From assembly GCA_029248745.1 (NCBI GenBank), contig JAQWIT010000003.1:248001-312000 (forward strand): a stretch of DNA of 64,000 nucleotides, written 5' to 3'. Origin of the DNA: Gammaproteobacteria bacterium. Its GTDB lineage: Bacteria > Pseudomonadota > Gammaproteobacteria > Nitrosococcales > Methylophagaceae. Every line of letters starts with the position of its first letter. Within the stretch, counting starts at the first letter, position 1. Under the pieces are notes generated by a model. It searched no databases. It was not told the origin of the DNA and was given only the letters and a program-made list of their open reading frames with translations. A program made the translations under genes and the position numbers. Below, piece after piece: positions 9,952 to 22,182 of the stretch.

Positions 9952-10486
9952 GTGTTGAAAGTGAGCACCATAAAACAACGCTTAAAACTATGGTCAATAT
10001 ATACAACATTGGCCATTGTCGTTATTGCTGTGGCTGGTGTTTATAACAATATCCTTTTCTCAACAACACAGAAAGAACTCACAGAAAAAATAATCCCGAT
10101 CTGCGTCTTGGGCGTGAGGTGAACTATCTTGCTGCCATGCTAGCAACGCGAGAAAAACAATTATTAGTATCCAATCTATTAGAAGTGCCAACAGGTAAAG
10201 CAACGAGCCAAGAGTTTGGGCAGCAGCTAGATTTACATTGAAAAAGTTTAAAAGCTTTGTTGATGATGTGACTAAAGAAGGAGATGATGCCGCCATCGTC
10301 GATGCGATTTTAGCATTGTCAGGTCATTTAAACTTAGAAGTCGTCGCCGAAGGCATCGAAATGCCAGAACAATTAGCCTCATTGCAACAACGATAGTGTG
10401 ATCGAGGACAAGGCTATTACTTTAGTCGTCCATTACACTTTGAATCATTTGAGAGTTTCATCGGAAATAAACAAGTCGCGAGTTAA
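9952..10486 (+). pseudogene. Relic of a membrane-anchored EAL-domain signalling protein
   Basis: These are remains of a c-di-GMP signalling protein. A reading frame from the GTG at 9952 gives a basic start and one membrane helix (WSIYTTLAIVVIAVAGVYNN), then shifts frame near 10090 into a sensor-like stretch that stops at about 10241. From about 10239 a different frame encodes the end of an EAL phosphodiesterase domain: FVDDVTKEGDDAAIV, LEVVAEGIEMPEQL, then an in-frame TAG (10394-10396), then CDRGQGYYFSRPL and a stop at 10486. The middle of the sensor domain and most of the EAL domain, including its catalytic EAL loop, are gone. It cannot make an active enzyme. Confidence 0.85.
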
Positions 10487-10504
10487 TTGAGTAGGGTGCT
10501 AAAA

Positions 10505-10942
10505 CTAAACTTGTAGCCAAAAAGTAGCCGGTCCATCATTCACCAAAGAAACCTGCATATCCGCAGAAAATTCACCACAAGCAACAACAGGGTGTATGAG
10601 TCTTGCCTGATGACAGAGATGATCAAAGAGCCTTTCGCCGAGTTCAGGAGGAGCTGCACTAGTGAAGCTAGGGCGCAAGCCTTTCTGGGTATTAGCAGCT
10701 AATGTGAACTGAGGCACCAATAATAAACCGCCTTCAATATCCTGCAGTGATAAGTTCATATTACCATCTGTATCTTCAAATACACGATAGCCTAGCAAAC
10801 GCTTGAGTAATCGCTCAGCTTGGTCCTTTGTATCCTTCGGTTCAACGCCGACTAACACCAATAGACCTTGCTTAATTCGTGCAATCTCAAGGCTATTTAC
10901 CCTCACATGGGCGGAGGTGACACGTTGTAATAAACCAATCAT
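10505..10942 (-). CDS. dtd: D-aminoacyl-tRNA deacylase
   Basis: Dtd removes D-amino acids (and glycine) wrongly attached to tRNA, acting in the cytoplasm. The 145-residue length is typical. The catalytic-pocket motifs are present: [10 protein letters not shown], the SLQ-containing segment followed by [11 protein letters not shown], and the C-terminal [11 protein letters not shown] with the Gly-cisPro pair. Its ATG overlaps the stop of the upstream pip gene by 4 bp, so the two are probably translated from one message. Confidence 0.95.
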   Translation of the reverse strand: MIGLLQRVTSAHVRVNSLEIARIKQGLLVLVGVEPKDTKDQAERLLKRLLGYRVFEDTDGNMNLSLQDIEGGLLLVPQFTLAANTQKGLRPSFTSAAPPELGERLFDHLCHQARLIHPVVACGEFSADMQVSLVNDGPATFWLQV

Positions 10943-11922
10943 GATGCTGTCGTGATGAAAGAACCGAATTGAACTGCCATTGCATCTGTTGTGCTCACCA
11001 TCGCATCGATAATAGTGTCTTCATTTGAAGCGTGACCTGCCAAATGGACCATAAGAAGTTGGCTATCAGGCAAAGCCTGGTGTAGGGACCAAGCCTGCTG
11101 TGTTGGGCAAACCAAATCATATTGCCCCTGAATTACCCAAGTTGGAATAGCGGTCAGTGAGTCGATATCACTAAGTAAAGGTTTATCTGAAATGAAGCAG
11201 TTATTCAAAGCATAATGCAATTGAATACGATAATGCGCAACCAGTTGCGCTTCATCTAAAGTAATCTCATTTTCTTGTAATTCGAGGCGGCCAATAGTGC
11301 TTTGCCAGTGGTAAAGCGCATGAGCCGTTGCTAAGCTTTGATTAGCGTCTCCATTTTGTAATTGAGCCATAAAACAAGACAATGGTGACTTTCGTTGTTC
11401 AGGGTTTAATTGAGACATCAATGTTTGCCATTGTGCAGGAAAAAGTTGTGCAGCACCATGCTCGTTATAGACCCATTCAATATCCTGTTGGCGACCTAAA
11501 AAGATACCGCGTAACAGCATTGCTAAAACATGCTGTGGATATTGCTTTGCATAGCATAAGCCTAGTGTAGTTCCCCAGGAGCCAGCGAGTAAGATCCATT
11601 GATTTATATTGAGTTGCTGACGAATCGCTTCCATATCATCAATTAAATCCTGAGTCGTGTTATGGCTAAGTTCACCCAAAGGCTCGGAACGACCACAGCC
11701 ACGTTGATCAAATAGAATCAGATGATATTTTTCAGGATTAACAAAACGTCGGTGGTGAGGCCAACAGGCCGCGCCAGGCCCGCCATGTAGATAAAGTATG
11801 GGAATACCTTTAGGGTTTCCACAACATTCAAAATAAACCCTGTGCTTGACTGTATTCTCTGAAGGAGAAACGTCAATGTGGTCGCTGGCGTAAGGGGTAA
11901 GCTCAGGATAGAGCGGGCGCAT
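10939..11922 (-). CDS. pip: Proline iminopeptidase (alpha/beta hydrolase)
   Basis: This enzyme cleaves N-terminal proline from peptides and belongs to peptidase family S33. It has the oxyanion region [22 protein letters not shown] and the nucleophile elbow [10 protein letters not shown] late aspartate (QGQYDLVCP) and histidine (LAGHAS) complete the triad. The ATG at 11922 gives [11 protein letters not shown], which aligns with the usual family start; an in-frame GTG at 11946 would add eight residues. It is paired with dtd and divergent from sucC. Confidence 0.9.
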   Translation of the reverse strand: MRPLYPELTPYASDHIDVSPSENTVKHRVYFECCGNPKGIPILYLHGGPGAACWPHHRRFVNPEKYHLILFDQRGCGRSEPLGELSHNTTQDLIDDMEAIRQQLNINQWILLAGSWGTTLGLCYAKQYPQHVLAMLLRGIFLGRQQDIEWVYNEHGAAQLFPAQWQTLMSQLNPEQRKSPLSCFMAQLQNGDANQSLATAHALYHWQSTIGRLELQENEITLDEAQLVAHYRIQLHYALNNCFISDKPLLSDIDSLTAIPTWVIQGQYDLVCPTQQAWSLHQALPDSQLLMVHLAGHASNEDTIIDAMVSTTDAMAVQFGSFITTAS

Positions 11923-12091
11923 GACTTGTTTTCGTGGGTCAGACACGTCGAATTTAGCCCAGAATTAAAATATTGTATTAACTATATCATGACTAGAGAT
12001 GGTAATTAGTCTGGGTTTGCGAGAAAATAGTCAGTAAAGAATCATCATTTCAATTAAGGCATTTTGCCAAGAAAATAGGCATATTAAGTAT

Positions 12092-13264
12092 ATGAACCTG
12101 CACGAGTTCCAGGCCAAGCAATTATTCACCCGTTATGGGATACCAACACCACGTGGTCAAGTCGTCACCAGTGGGGCACAGGCGAGACAAGCCGCCGAAC
12201 AATTAGGCGGAGAGGTTTGGGTCGTTAAAGCACAAGTGCATAGTGGTGGTCGGGGCAAAGCGGGTGGTGTAAGAATCATTGATACGCTTGATGGCGTGGC
12301 TGATGCTGCTTATGACCTGTTAGGCCAGCGCTTAGTAACGCATCAAACATTACGACAGGGTTTACCGATAAATCAGGTTTTAGTAGAAGAACCTTCTGAT
12401 ATAGCCAGAGAACTATACCTTGCTGTCTTGACTGATCGTATCACCCAACGCATTGTTTTCATGGTGTCGGCACAAGGGGGAATGGATATAGAAGAAGTCG
12501 CAGACAAAACACCTGTAGCCATATTAAATTTATACATTAACCCTGTTGTCGGGCTACAGGCCTATCAATGTCGTAGAGCAGGATTTTTCTTAGGGTTAAC
12601 CGGTGATGCGTTTAAAGAGTTACAAAAAGTGATGCAAGGTTTATATCACTTGTATATCGAGAACAATGCTGACCTAGTAGAGGTAAACCCACTTGTTGTA
12701 ACGGGACAAAATAGCTTGCTGGCGGTTGATGCCAAGTTGAACCTGGATGCCAATGCATTATTTAGACATGCAGAACTGGCAGCTATGTTTGATCCTGCAC
12801 AAGAAGACGAAGCAGAAGTGGTTGCACAACAGCACGGCCTAAATTACGTTTCTTTAGATGGTCAAGTGGCATGTATGGTCAATGGTGCGGGATTAGCCAT
12901 GGCGACAATGGACTTAATTAAGCAAGAAGGTGGTGAGCCGGCTAATTTCCTAGACGTAGGAGGGGGCACAACAGCGGAACGTGTGGCCCAAGCTTTTAAA
13001 TTGATTCTATCTGACAGCAATGTCAAATCGATTTTGGTGAATATTTTTGGTGGTATTGTCCGTTGCGACTTGATCGCCGAAGGGATTATTCAAGCAGCAA
13101 AAGAAGTCGGTTTAACCTTACCCGTCATTGTGAGGTTAGAAGGAACAAATGCAGAACTAGGGCGAGAATTATTGGCTGGTAGTGGTATGACAATCCATGT
13201 TGCGCAAGATCTAACCGATGCAGCTAGACAATCGGTGATAGCAGCACAGGAGACAAATCAATGA
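12092..13264 (+). CDS. sucC: Succinate-CoA ligase (ADP-forming) subunit beta
   Basis: SucC, with SucD, interconverts succinyl-CoA and succinate with ATP or GTP. The 390 residues start with [18 protein letters not shown], then the ATP-grasp motif [12 protein letters not shown], and later [13 protein letters not shown] and [10 protein letters not shown]. Malate-CoA ligase (MtkA) is a close relative, but the [10 protein letters not shown] segment matches SucC better than the MtkA version I know. Unusually, it is not beside sucAB: it leads a coupled set with sucD (4-bp overlap), nadE and glnB. Confidence 0.9.
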   Translation: MNLHEFQAKQLFTRYGIPTPRGQVVTSGAQARQAAEQLGGEVWVVKAQVHSGGRGKAGGVRIIDTLDGVADAAYDLLGQRLVTHQTLRQGLPINQVLVEEPSDIARELYLAVLTDRITQRIVFMVSAQGGMDIEEVADKTPVAILNLYINPVVGLQAYQCRRAGFFLGLTGDAFKELQKVMQGLYHLYIENNADLVEVNPLVVTGQNSLLAVDAKLNLDANALFRHAELAAMFDPAQEDEAEVVAQQHGLNYVSLDGQVACMVNGAGLAMATMDLIKQEGGEPANFLDVGGGTTAERVAQAFKLILSDSNVKSILVNIFGGIVRCDLIAEGIIQAAKEVGLTLPVIVRLEGTNAELGRELLAGSGMTIHVAQDLTDAARQSVIAAQETNQ

Positions 13265-14135
13265 GTATCTTAATTAACCGCAGTACAAAATTAATCTGCC
13301 AAGGGTTCACTGGAAAACAAGGGACTTTCCACTCTGAACAAGCCATTGCTTATGGTACAAACTTAGTTGGCGGGGTGACGCCAGGCAAGGGAGGGCAAAC
13401 CCATTTAGATCGGCCTGTATTTAATACTGTCAATGATGCTGTTGAAGCAACAGGTGCTGATGCTTCGATGATTTATGTACCCGCTGCATTTGCAGCAGAT
13501 GCAATTTTAGAAGCAGCAGATGCCGGTATTAAAATAATCGCCTGTATTACAGAAGGCATTCCAGTCCAAGATATGTTGCATGTTAAGCATGCATTAAAAG
13601 GCTATGGTGCCGTGCTCATTGGACCTAACTGCCCTGGTTTAATTACACCAGATGAATGCAAAATTGGCATTATGCCTGGCGATATTCACCTTGCAGGTAA
13701 AATTGGAATTGTTTCGCGTTCCGGAACATTAACATATGAAGCTGTACATCAAACGACACAAAATGGTCTAGGTCAAAGTACTTGTGTCGGTATTGGTGGC
13801 GATCCGATCCATGGCATGAATTTTATAGATTGTTTGGCATTATTCGAAGCCGATCCCCAGACAGAAGGCATTGTTATGGTCGGTGAAATTGGTGGCCAAG
13901 CCGAAGAAGATGCTGCTCAGTATATTAGCGAACATGTGACGAAACCCGTTGTCGCTTATATTGCTGGCTTAACGGCACCGGCGGGTAAACGAATGGGGCA
14001 TGCCGGCGCTATTATTAGTGGTGGTAAAGGAACAGCAGAAGCTAAATTAGCGGCATTAGAAGCAGCCGGTGTCATGATAGCGAATTCCCCAGCTGAAATG
14101 GGTGACACAATGCTTATTGCAATGGCAGCGCGTTA

Positions 14136-14136
<1 letters not shown>
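13261..14136 (+). CDS. sucD: Succinate-CoA ligase subunit alpha
   Basis: SucD binds CoA and carries the phosphohistidine intermediate. In its 291 residues I see the CoA-binding [14 protein letters not shown] near the start, then [20 protein letters not shown] and [12 protein letters not shown]. The active-site histidine lies in [18 protein letters not shown] (about residue 247). The ATG overlaps the end of sucC and the stop overlaps the nadE ATG by one base. As with SucC, a malate-CoA ligase role is possible but less likely. Confidence 0.92.
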
Positions 14137-16123
<1,987 letters not shown>

Positions 16124-16143
16124 AGAGAATAGCTGAATTCATC

Positions 16144-16170
16144 GACGCATCATGAACTTCATGATGCGTC
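16144..16170. terminator. Perfect palindrome between glnB and bamD
   Basis: GACGCATCATGAA (16144-16156) and TTCATGATGCGTC (16158-16170) form a perfect 13-bp inverted repeat with a single central base. It sits between two convergent genes, as a shared terminator would, but the trailing T run is weak (AGAAAGCTTTTG). A hairpin with so short a loop would fold with several central bases unpaired. Confidence 0.6.
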
Positions 16171-16186
16171 AGAAAGCTTTTGTCAC

Positions 16187-16975
16187 TTATTCAACGCTAG
16201 TTTCTCTCACTTCTGAGGTACCGGCATAATTAGGATAGTTAGTTTCTAATACCCGTAAAGTATCTTCCGCTAAGTCATCAAGCTCTAAGACTTTATAGGC
16301 TTTGGCAACAATCAATAAAGCATCAGGCATTGCAGGGGTTCGTTGATAATTTTCAATGACATACTTACCTCGATTCAGTGCCGCAATATAAGAGCCTCGT
16401 CGCATATAAAAGTGAGCGACATTGACTTCATAGCGCGATAAACGATTACGCAAATAGACAATACGTTGGCTGGCATCATCGCTGTATTGGCTTTTTGGGT
16501 AGCGGTTAATTAAATTATTAAAGTCTTGTAGTGCAAATTTTGCTGCACCTGGATCACGTTGTGATTCATCACGTGGAATATATCTTTCGACAATGCCGAC
16601 ATCACGTGTGAAATTAATTAAGCCGCGTAGATAAATGGCATAGTCCATATTCGGGTTTTGAGGATAGACACGAATAAAGCGATCAATGGTCGCTAATGCA
16701 TTTTCAGGGTCATCCCCTTTAAAATGAACATAGGCAGAATCAATCAATGCTTGCTGCGCGTAATCACCGAAGGGAAAACGGGCTTCTAGCTCACTGTAGT
16801 ATTTTAACGCCGTTACAGTATCACCTTCATCCATCGCTTTTTTGGCTTCGATATAGAGTTTTTCAACAGACCAACTTTCTTGTGGTTCAGGAATTGGGTC
16901 CGTATTGATATCCAACATTGAACAGCCTGATAGACTGAAAAGCCCAAAGAGTAGCAAGAAAGTATAATTTTTCAT
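16187..16975 (-). CDS. bamD: Outer membrane assembly lipoprotein BamD
   Basis: BamD is the essential lipoprotein of the Bam complex that folds outer-membrane proteins. The start at 16975 gives MKNYTFLLLFGLFSLSGC, a lipoprotein signal with C18 as the lipidated residue; an upstream in-frame start at 16996 would spoil it. The 262-residue product is made of TPR helices: AKKAMDEGDTVTALKYYSEL, RFPFGDYAQQALIDSAYVHF and NRYPKSQYSDDASQRIVYLR. It is transcribed towards glnB and diverges from the L,D-transpeptidase gene. Confidence 0.95.
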   Translation of the reverse strand: MKNYTFLLLFGLFSLSGCSMLDINTDPIPEPQESWSVEKLYIEAKKAMDEGDTVTALKYYSELEARFPFGDYAQQALIDSAYVHFKGDDPENALATIDRFIRVYPQNPNMDYAIYLRGLINFTRDVGIVERYIPRDESQRDPGAAKFALQDFNNLINRYPKSQYSDDASQRIVYLRNRLSRYEVNVAHFYMRRGSYIAALNRGKYVIENYQRTPAMPDALLIVAKAYKVLELDDLAEDTLRVLETNYPNYAGTSEVRETSVE

Positions 16976-17118
16976 GTTTAAAAAACAGATAACCAAAATA
17001 AGATGAGAGGTTGATTTTACTATTTTGTACTAAGAAGGTGTAATTAATTTGTTGCTCAGAGCGAATAAATAATTCCATGTACAATAGGTACCTTATCGAG
17101 ATAGATTGGGAAAATAAG

Positions 17119-18273
17119 ATGCGCGCATTATTCAGTGCTGCTTACTTGTGCTTATTGATGTCAACAAGCCATGCGACGACATTTAACTTAGAGACCGAAT
17201 CAACACGTGTTGTTGGCCACAACTTGATTGTATATAGCCGTGCACAAGATACTTTATTAGACATTGCACGTCGTTTTGATATTGGTTACAGCGAAATCGT
17301 CAGTGCAAATCCTGACTTAGATGTCTGGCTACCTGGTTTTGGTAAACGAGTTTTAGTCCCAAACCAATACATATTACCGGACGCACCCAAGGAAGGGATT
17401 GTGATTAACCTTGCAGAAATGCGCTTGTATTATTACCCGAAACCACTAGCAGGTCAGCCTAGGCAAGTGATTACCCATCCAATCGGCATTGGGCGAGAAG
17501 GCTGGCAAACGCCAATTGGTAAAACAAAAATTATCCAAAAGCGTAAGGATCCAACCTGGACGCCACCGGCATCGATTCATGCTGAACATGTAAAAATGGG
17601 CGACCCATTACCCAAGGTAGTTCCAGCAGGACCTGATAATCCGCTGGGCGCTTATGCGATGCGCCTTGGTATGCCAGGTTATTTATTACATGGTACCAAT
17701 AAGCCATATGGTGTGGGTTTACGGGTCAGCCATGGTTGTATTCGTTTATTTCCAGAAGATATTGAACAGCTCTTTGGTTTAGTGACCGTCAATACACCAG
17801 TGGAAATTTTATATCAGCCTTATAAGGCATCTATGCACAATGATAGCTTATATGTAGAAGCGCATGAGGCATATGAAGATATGACTGAAGAGCAAAATAA
17901 TATGACACCAATGGTGAAAGCGATCTTAAATGCCAAAGGGCGATTAGAAGATGACGACTGGTTGTTTGCTCAGGCGATGATTGACCAAAATCTGGGGATA
18001 GCGCAGAGAATTGGGCAAATTGAGCACAAAATGGTGGAAGATGTCTGGTTCTTACATTCAGGCATGATGACAAAAGAACTCAAAGAGGAGTTGAATCAAA
18101 CGATAGAAGAGATGGGGCTTGGTGATGCTTTTTGGCCTATAAGGGACGCGCAAGGCGAAATTTTAGTTGGGCCTTTTGAAACAAAAAACCAAGCAGAAAA
18201 GTTGGCAGATGACATCTATAATAAGACGGGTGAGCCGGTTTGGGTAACCTTAGTACCAGGTGATGTTTTATGA
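17119..18273 (+). CDS. L,D-transpeptidase (ErfK/YbiS family) with LysM-like and SPOR-like regions
   Basis: This periplasmic enzyme forms 3-3 peptidoglycan cross-links or attaches Braun-type lipoprotein to peptidoglycan. The start at 17119 gives a signal peptide (MRALFSAAYLCLLMSTSHA) with GGGAAAATAAG upstream. A LysM-like segment covers about residues 35-77. The YkuD catalytic domain follows at about residues 91-245, with LLHGTN and SHGCIRL (H205, C207). The C-terminal GPFETKNQAEKLADDIY looks like a SPOR-type peptidoglycan-binding end. The neighbouring Lpp-like gene makes a lipoprotein-anchoring role attractive, but that is inference. Confidence 0.9.
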   Translation: MRALFSAAYLCLLMSTSHATTFNLETESTRVVGHNLIVYSRAQDTLLDIARRFDIGYSEIVSANPDLDVWLPGFGKRVLVPNQYILPDAPKEGIVINLAEMRLYYYPKPLAGQPRQVITHPIGIGREGWQTPIGKTKIIQKRKDPTWTPPASIHAEHVKMGDPLPKVVPAGPDNPLGAYAMRLGMPGYLLHGTNKPYGVGLRVSHGCIRLFPEDIEQLFGLVTVNTPVEILYQPYKASMHNDSLYVEAHEAYEDMTEEQNNMTPMVKAILNAKGRLEDDDWLFAQAMIDQNLGIAQRIGQIEHKMVEDVWFLHSGMMTKELKEELNQTIEEMGLGDAFWPIRDAQGEILVGPFETKNQAEKLADDIYNKTGEPVWVTLVPGDVL

Positions 18274-18292
18274 TTTTCTAACAGGTAGAAAT

Positions 18293-18322
18293 AAAAAAGC
18301 CGAGAAATATCTCGGCTTTTTT
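18293..18322. terminator. Bidirectional rho-independent terminator
   Basis: A 7-bp GC-rich stem, GCCGAGA (18299-18305) with TCTCGGC (18310-18316), has an AATA loop and is flanked by six A and six T residues. It serves the L,D-transpeptidase gene and the convergent lipoprotein gene. Confidence 0.93.
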
Positions 18323-18352
18323 GCATTCATACTGCGTTGAGTAATAAGAAAC

Positions 18353-18631
18353 TTATTTGCTCATCGCTTTATGGAACATACGGTTAACTTTGGCATTTGC
18401 TTCATCAGCTGACGCTTGAGCAGAACGAGCAGTTGTTAACGCAGTGTTAGCTGTGTTTTCAACTTGTAATAGGTGAGCTTCGATTTTACCAACGTGTGCT
18501 TCAACGCGGCCGAAGTGATCTTTAACAGCTTGGATATCGCTGATGTCACTTAGTGTATGTGTGTGGCTTGCACATCCTGTCAATAATGCCAAAGGTAAAA
18601 CAAGTGCACCTAATTTTGTTAATGATTTCAT
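18353..18631 (-). CDS. Lpp/OprI-like alanine-zipper outer membrane lipoprotein
   Basis: This small lipoprotein probably forms a trimeric helical bundle linking the outer membrane to peptidoglycan. The 92 residues start with a signal ending LALLTGC (lipidated C20). A long helix follows, with HTLSDISDIQAVKDHFGRVE, then alanine-rich heptads (ANTALTTARSAQASADEANA), ending FHKAMSK. The terminal lysine is where Braun-type lipoproteins are joined to peptidoglycan. GAGGAG lies just upstream of the start. It is convergent with an L,D-transpeptidase gene. Confidence 0.85.
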   Translation of the reverse strand: MKSLTKLGALVLPLALLTGCASHTHTLSDISDIQAVKDHFGRVEAHVGKIEAHLLQVENTANTALTTARSAQASADEANAKVNRMFHKAMSK

Positions 18632-18860
18632 TCTATTCTCCTCAGTGTTTATAGTCTGTGAATATCATATTCAATTACATTGCTTCTAAGCAATATAGGT
18701 GGCAGGCTATCAGGAATTAATTAGGCTGTCCAACCGGATCAAACTTAATATGATGCGGAAATGATTTATTGTTATAATGCACGCCTCTGTTTGCTCCAAT
18801 AGATGCTGGTATCGAATTTGGGCTAACCCTCTGTTTTATTTGCTCTGGAAAAACTAGTTT

Positions 18861-19658
18861 ATGCATCCAATGCTGAATATCGCTATTCGTGCAGCGCGTA
18901 GTGCGGGTAACCTTATTATCCGATCACTTCAACATGTTGAACACCTTGAGGTGACAACAAAGGGCCGCAACGATTTTGTTTCTGATGTTGATCGGCTCGC
19001 TGAGCAAGAAATCATTAGCACTATTAAGAAAGCATATCCCGACCATGCCATTTTAGCTGAAGAATCAGGTGAAGCCGGTAAGAATGAGACCGTTTGGATT
19101 ATTGATCCTTTAGATGGTACTACCAATTTTTTACATGGTTTTCCGCATTATTGCGTTTCTATAGGCATTATGGTTAAAGGTCGAATCGAGCACGGTGTAG
19201 TTTACGATCCTTTAAGAGACGAACTATTTACAGCGACACGTGGTGCTGGTGCACAATTAAATGATCGTCGTTTACGCGTAACCAAACAAAAAAGTCTTGA
19301 AAACAGCCTAGTTGCAACAGGCTTCCCATTCAAATATCACCAACATTTCCCTGCATTCTCTAACATGGTTAGTACTATTTTTCCACAAGTAGCTGATTTA
19401 AGGCGAGGAGGTTCAGCGGCCTTAGACCTAGCTTACGTCGCTGCGGGTCGTGTCGATGGCTATTGGGAAATTGGACTACAAAAATGGGATCTGGCTTCAG
19501 GTATATTGCTGGTTGAAGAAGCGGGTGGCGTGGTAACAGACTTTATTGGCGGCAATGGCTACATTGAGCACGGCAATATTGTTGCGGGTAGCTTGGGTGT
19601 TCAACAAGCGCTACTTGATGAGATCAAACCTCACCTCACAGAAGAGCTCAAAAAATAA
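18861..19658 (+). CDS. suhB: Inositol-1-monophosphatase family protein SuhB
   Basis: SuhB is a Mg-dependent phosphatase that in enterobacteria also joins the rRNA antitermination complex. The 265 residues hold the metal-site motifs EESG (about residues 72-75) and IDPLDGTTNFLHGFP (about 86-100). The second signature is WEIGLQKWDLASGILLVEEA (about 206-225). LRRGGSAALDLAYVAAGR matches SuhB orthologues. It stands alone between an Lpp-like gene and typA. Confidence 0.95.
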   Translation: MHPMLNIAIRAARSAGNLIIRSLQHVEHLEVTTKGRNDFVSDVDRLAEQEIISTIKKAYPDHAILAEESGEAGKNETVWIIDPLDGTTNFLHGFPHYCVSIGIMVKGRIEHGVVYDPLRDELFTATRGAGAQLNDRRLRVTKQKSLENSLVATGFPFKYHQHFPAFSNMVSTIFPQVADLRRGGSAALDLAYVAAGRVDGYWEIGLQKWDLASGILLVEEAGGVVTDFIGGNGYIEHGNIVAGSLGVQQALLDEIKPHLTEELKK

Positions 19659-19719
19659 TCCTTTATTGCTGGCCAAGAGCTATCGCAATTGCATTTAAAT
19701 TAATCGAAGAACTGACATA

Positions 19720-21552
19720 ATGACATCAACAACACGAGAAATTAATAAACTCCGCAATATTGCCATCATTGCCCATGTCGACCATGGTAAAACAACATTG
19801 GTGGATCAGTTATTACGCCAGTCTGGTACGTTCAGTGAGCACGAAGAACTACAAGAGCGTGTCATGGACTCAAATGAGTTAGAGCGTGAACGCGGCATTA
19901 CCATATTGTCCAAAAATACAGCGATTTGCTGGAACGATTACCATATAAACATCGTCGACACACCGGGACATGCTGACTTTGGCGGTGAAGTAGAGCGTGT
20001 ATTATCGATGGTTGATTCTGTACTACTTTTAGTCGATTCATCTGAAGGACCGATGCCACAAACACGTTTTGTGACACAAAAGGCACTCGCACTCGGCTTA
20101 AAGCCGATTGTTGTCATTAATAAAATTGATAAACCCAGTGCGCGACCGAATTGGGTACTAGATCAGACTTTCGACTTATTCGCTAACTTAGACGCAACAG
20201 ACGAACAACTCGACTTTGATGTCATTTATGCTTCGGGCTTAAATGGTTTTGCAGGGCTGGAAGATACGGTCCGCGAAGGTGACATGACGCCTTTATTCCA
20301 ATTAGTTGTAGATAAAGTTGAGTCACCTAAAGTTGATGTGGATGGTCCATTCCGAATGCAAGTCACATCGTTAGATTACAACAGTTATGTCGGTGTTATT
20401 GGTGTCGGGCGTATTGAGCGTGGTCAAGTCAGCACCAATACGGCTGTGACTGTCGTGGATACTGAAGGCAAAACGCGTAACGGGCGTGTATTGAAAGTCA
20501 TGGGCTTTATGGGCTTACAGCGTGAAGAGGTTGCAACGGCACAAGCAGGTGACATTATTGCTTTTACCGGTTTAGATCCGCTAAATATCTCAGATACTTT
20601 GTGCGACCCTGAGGAAGTAGAAGCATTGCCACCATTAACTGTTGATGAGCCAACAGTAACAATGACATTCCAAGTTAACAATTCCCCTTTTGCAGGTAAA
20701 GAGGGTAAGTTCGTTACCACCAGACAAATTAAAGAACGTCTAGAAAGAGAGTTAATTCACAACGTGGCACTACGTGTTGAACAGATGCCAGAAGACCCCG
20801 ATAAATTCAGAGTGTCTGGCCGAGGTGAATTACATTTATCAGTTTTGATCGAAAACATGCGCCGAGAAGGATATGAAATGGGCGTATCTCGTCCTGAAGT
20901 AATTGTGCGTGAAGTCGACGGCGCTAAAGAAGAACCTTATGAATCAGTAACGGCAGATGTTGAAGCAGAACATCAAGGCACCATCATGGAAAAATTGGGA
21001 GAGCGTGGTGCTATTCTCAGTGACATGGTGCCAGATGGTAAAGGTCGTGTTAGGCTGGACTTTACAATTCCATCACGAGGCTTGATTGGTTTCCGGACAG
21101 AATTTCTGACTGCAACTCAAGGCACAGGTCTTATCTACAGTGTCTTTGACCATTATGCACCGGTGAAGGAGGGGGATTTTGGTAAACGCATGAACGGTGT
21201 ATTGATTGCTAATGGTGTAGGTAAAGCAGTTGCTTTTGCTATTTTCAACCTACAAGAACGAGGCCGGATGTTTATTGGACATGGTGATGAAGTATACGAA
21301 GGTATGATTATTGGTATTCACTCGCGTGATAACGATCTGGTTGTTAATCCCTTAAAAGGTAAACAGCTGACCAACGTTCGTGCATCGGGTACCGATGATG
21401 CAATTAACTTGACGCCGCCAATTAGAATGAGTTTGGAACAAGCCCTAGAGTTTATTGGCGAAGATGAGCTACTTGAAGTGACACCAGAATCATTACGAGT
21501 ACGAAAAAAATTATTGCTTGAGCATGAGCGTAAACGCGCATCACGTGGCTAG
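19720..21552 (+). CDS. typA: Translational GTPase TypA/BipA
   Basis: TypA is a ribosome-binding GTPase that helps 50S assembly and growth at low temperature or under stress. It is 610 residues, close to the usual length. The G-domain motifs are [13 protein letters not shown] (P-loop), [13 protein letters not shown] (switch I), [15 protein letters not shown] (G3) and [13 protein letters not shown] (G4). EF-G-like domains follow, then the TypA-specific C-terminus with [19 protein letters not shown] hairpin terminator follows the gene. Confidence 0.97.
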   Translation: MTSTTREINKLRNIAIIAHVDHGKTTLVDQLLRQSGTFSEHEELQERVMDSNELERERGITILSKNTAICWNDYHINIVDTPGHADFGGEVERVLSMVDSVLLLVDSSEGPMPQTRFVTQKALALGLKPIVVINKIDKPSARPNWVLDQTFDLFANLDATDEQLDFDVIYASGLNGFAGLEDTVREGDMTPLFQLVVDKVESPKVDVDGPFRMQVTSLDYNSYVGVIGVGRIERGQVSTNTAVTVVDTEGKTRNGRVLKVMGFMGLQREEVATAQAGDIIAFTGLDPLNISDTLCDPEEVEALPPLTVDEPTVTMTFQVNNSPFAGKEGKFVTTRQIKERLERELIHNVALRVEQMPEDPDKFRVSGRGELHLSVLIENMRREGYEMGVSRPEVIVREVDGAKEEPYESVTADVEAEHQGTIMEKLGERGAILSDMVPDGKGRVRLDFTIPSRGLIGFRTEFLTATQGTGLIYSVFDHYAPVKEGDFGKRMNGVLIANGVGKAVAFAIFNLQERGRMFIGHGDEVYEGMIIGIHSRDNDLVVNPLKGKQLTNVRASGTDDAINLTPPIRMSLEQALEFIGEDELLEVTPESLRVRKKLLLEHERKRASRG

Positions 21553-21573
21553 TTTTTAGCAAGTATTAAGAGA

Positions 21574-21603
21574 AAAGGGTATCCTTATCAGATATCCTTT
21601 TTT
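21574..21603 (+). terminator. rho-independent terminator after typA
   Basis: AAAGGGTATC (21574-21583) pairs with GATATCCTTT (21591-21600), with one G-T pair and a 7-nt loop. Further T residues follow. It ends typA transcription just before the PP0621-family gene. Confidence 0.85.
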
Positions 21604-21620
21604 ATGTGTAAGGTTTCACT

Positions 21621-21845
21621 ATGCGGATTTTGATTTTAATTGCTATAGGTCTATTGCTGTATCTGATCATTACTAATTTCCTACGTAAGCAAAAAAGACA
21701 ACAATCAGAGTCAATATCATCAGCTGAGAAGATGGTGCGTTGTAAGTACTGTAGCTTACATATACTCGAACAGGAAGCGATACAAGAAGGCAGTAACTTT
21801 TATTGTTCGCAAAGTCATTTAGAGGCGGATAAACAAGCAAAATAA
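21621..21845 (+). CDS. PP0621 family small membrane zinc-ribbon protein
   Basis: This 74-residue protein has one N-terminal membrane helix (ILILIAIGLLLYLIITNF) followed by a short domain with CKYCSLHILEQEA and a later cysteine in FYCSQSHLEA. That pattern fits the PP0621 family, whose function is not known. In many gammaproteobacteria the gene directly precedes pilS-pilR. Here it is followed by a wrecked pilS, so it is an intact survivor of that operon. Confidence 0.85.
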   Translation: MRILILIAIGLLLYLIITNFLRKQKRQQSESISSAEKMVRCKYCSLHILEQEAIQEGSNFYCSQSHLEADKQAK

Positions 21846-22182
21846 TAGCAGGGTTAACGCTCAAGTTTGATCCGCTTAATGATGCGACATCGTGGCGCTC
21901 ATTAACTGTTTTTGCCAGTTATCGTCTTTTTTTAGCGGCTATATTATTAGCCGTTTTTTATTTTGACTTAACGCCTAGTTTCTCAGGCGAATCAGTTCCA
22001 GTCTATACCGGTTCGTCGGGCAGATCTATTTTCTACTCGCTGTAGGTCTACTGTTTATGACGGTACAGCAGTGGCTTCCCTTTATGACCCAGACCAAAAC
22101 ACAACTACTGATAGATATCATTGTGATTACATTAGTCATTCATGCTAGTGGTGGACTCAAGACGAGCTCAGGCTCATCCTGA
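21845..22182 (+). pseudogene. pilS: Remnant of pilS (sensor kinase membrane domain)
   Basis: Two adjoining frames encode the N-terminal membrane domain of a PilS-type sensor kinase. The first (21845-22045) reads FDPLNDATSWRSLTVFASYR then membrane helices, ending in TAG at 22043-22045. A shift near 22030 opens a second frame (to TGA at 22180-22182), containing LLAVGLLFMTVQQWLPFM and DIIVITLVIHASGGLKTSS. Such a DII..HASGG segment ends the PilS membrane domain. The PAS and kinase domains and pilR are absent. The expected ATG overlapping the PP0621 stop reads ATA. Confidence 0.8.

Noticed and set aside
10060-10296. Minus-strand ORF across the EAL relic
   Set aside because: No recognisable domain or ribosome site; it is a shadow of the decayed plus-strand gene.
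16144-16170. Palindrome as a dispersed REP element or operator
   Set aside because: I saw no second copy in the window, and it lies between convergent genes, so a terminator is the simplest reading.
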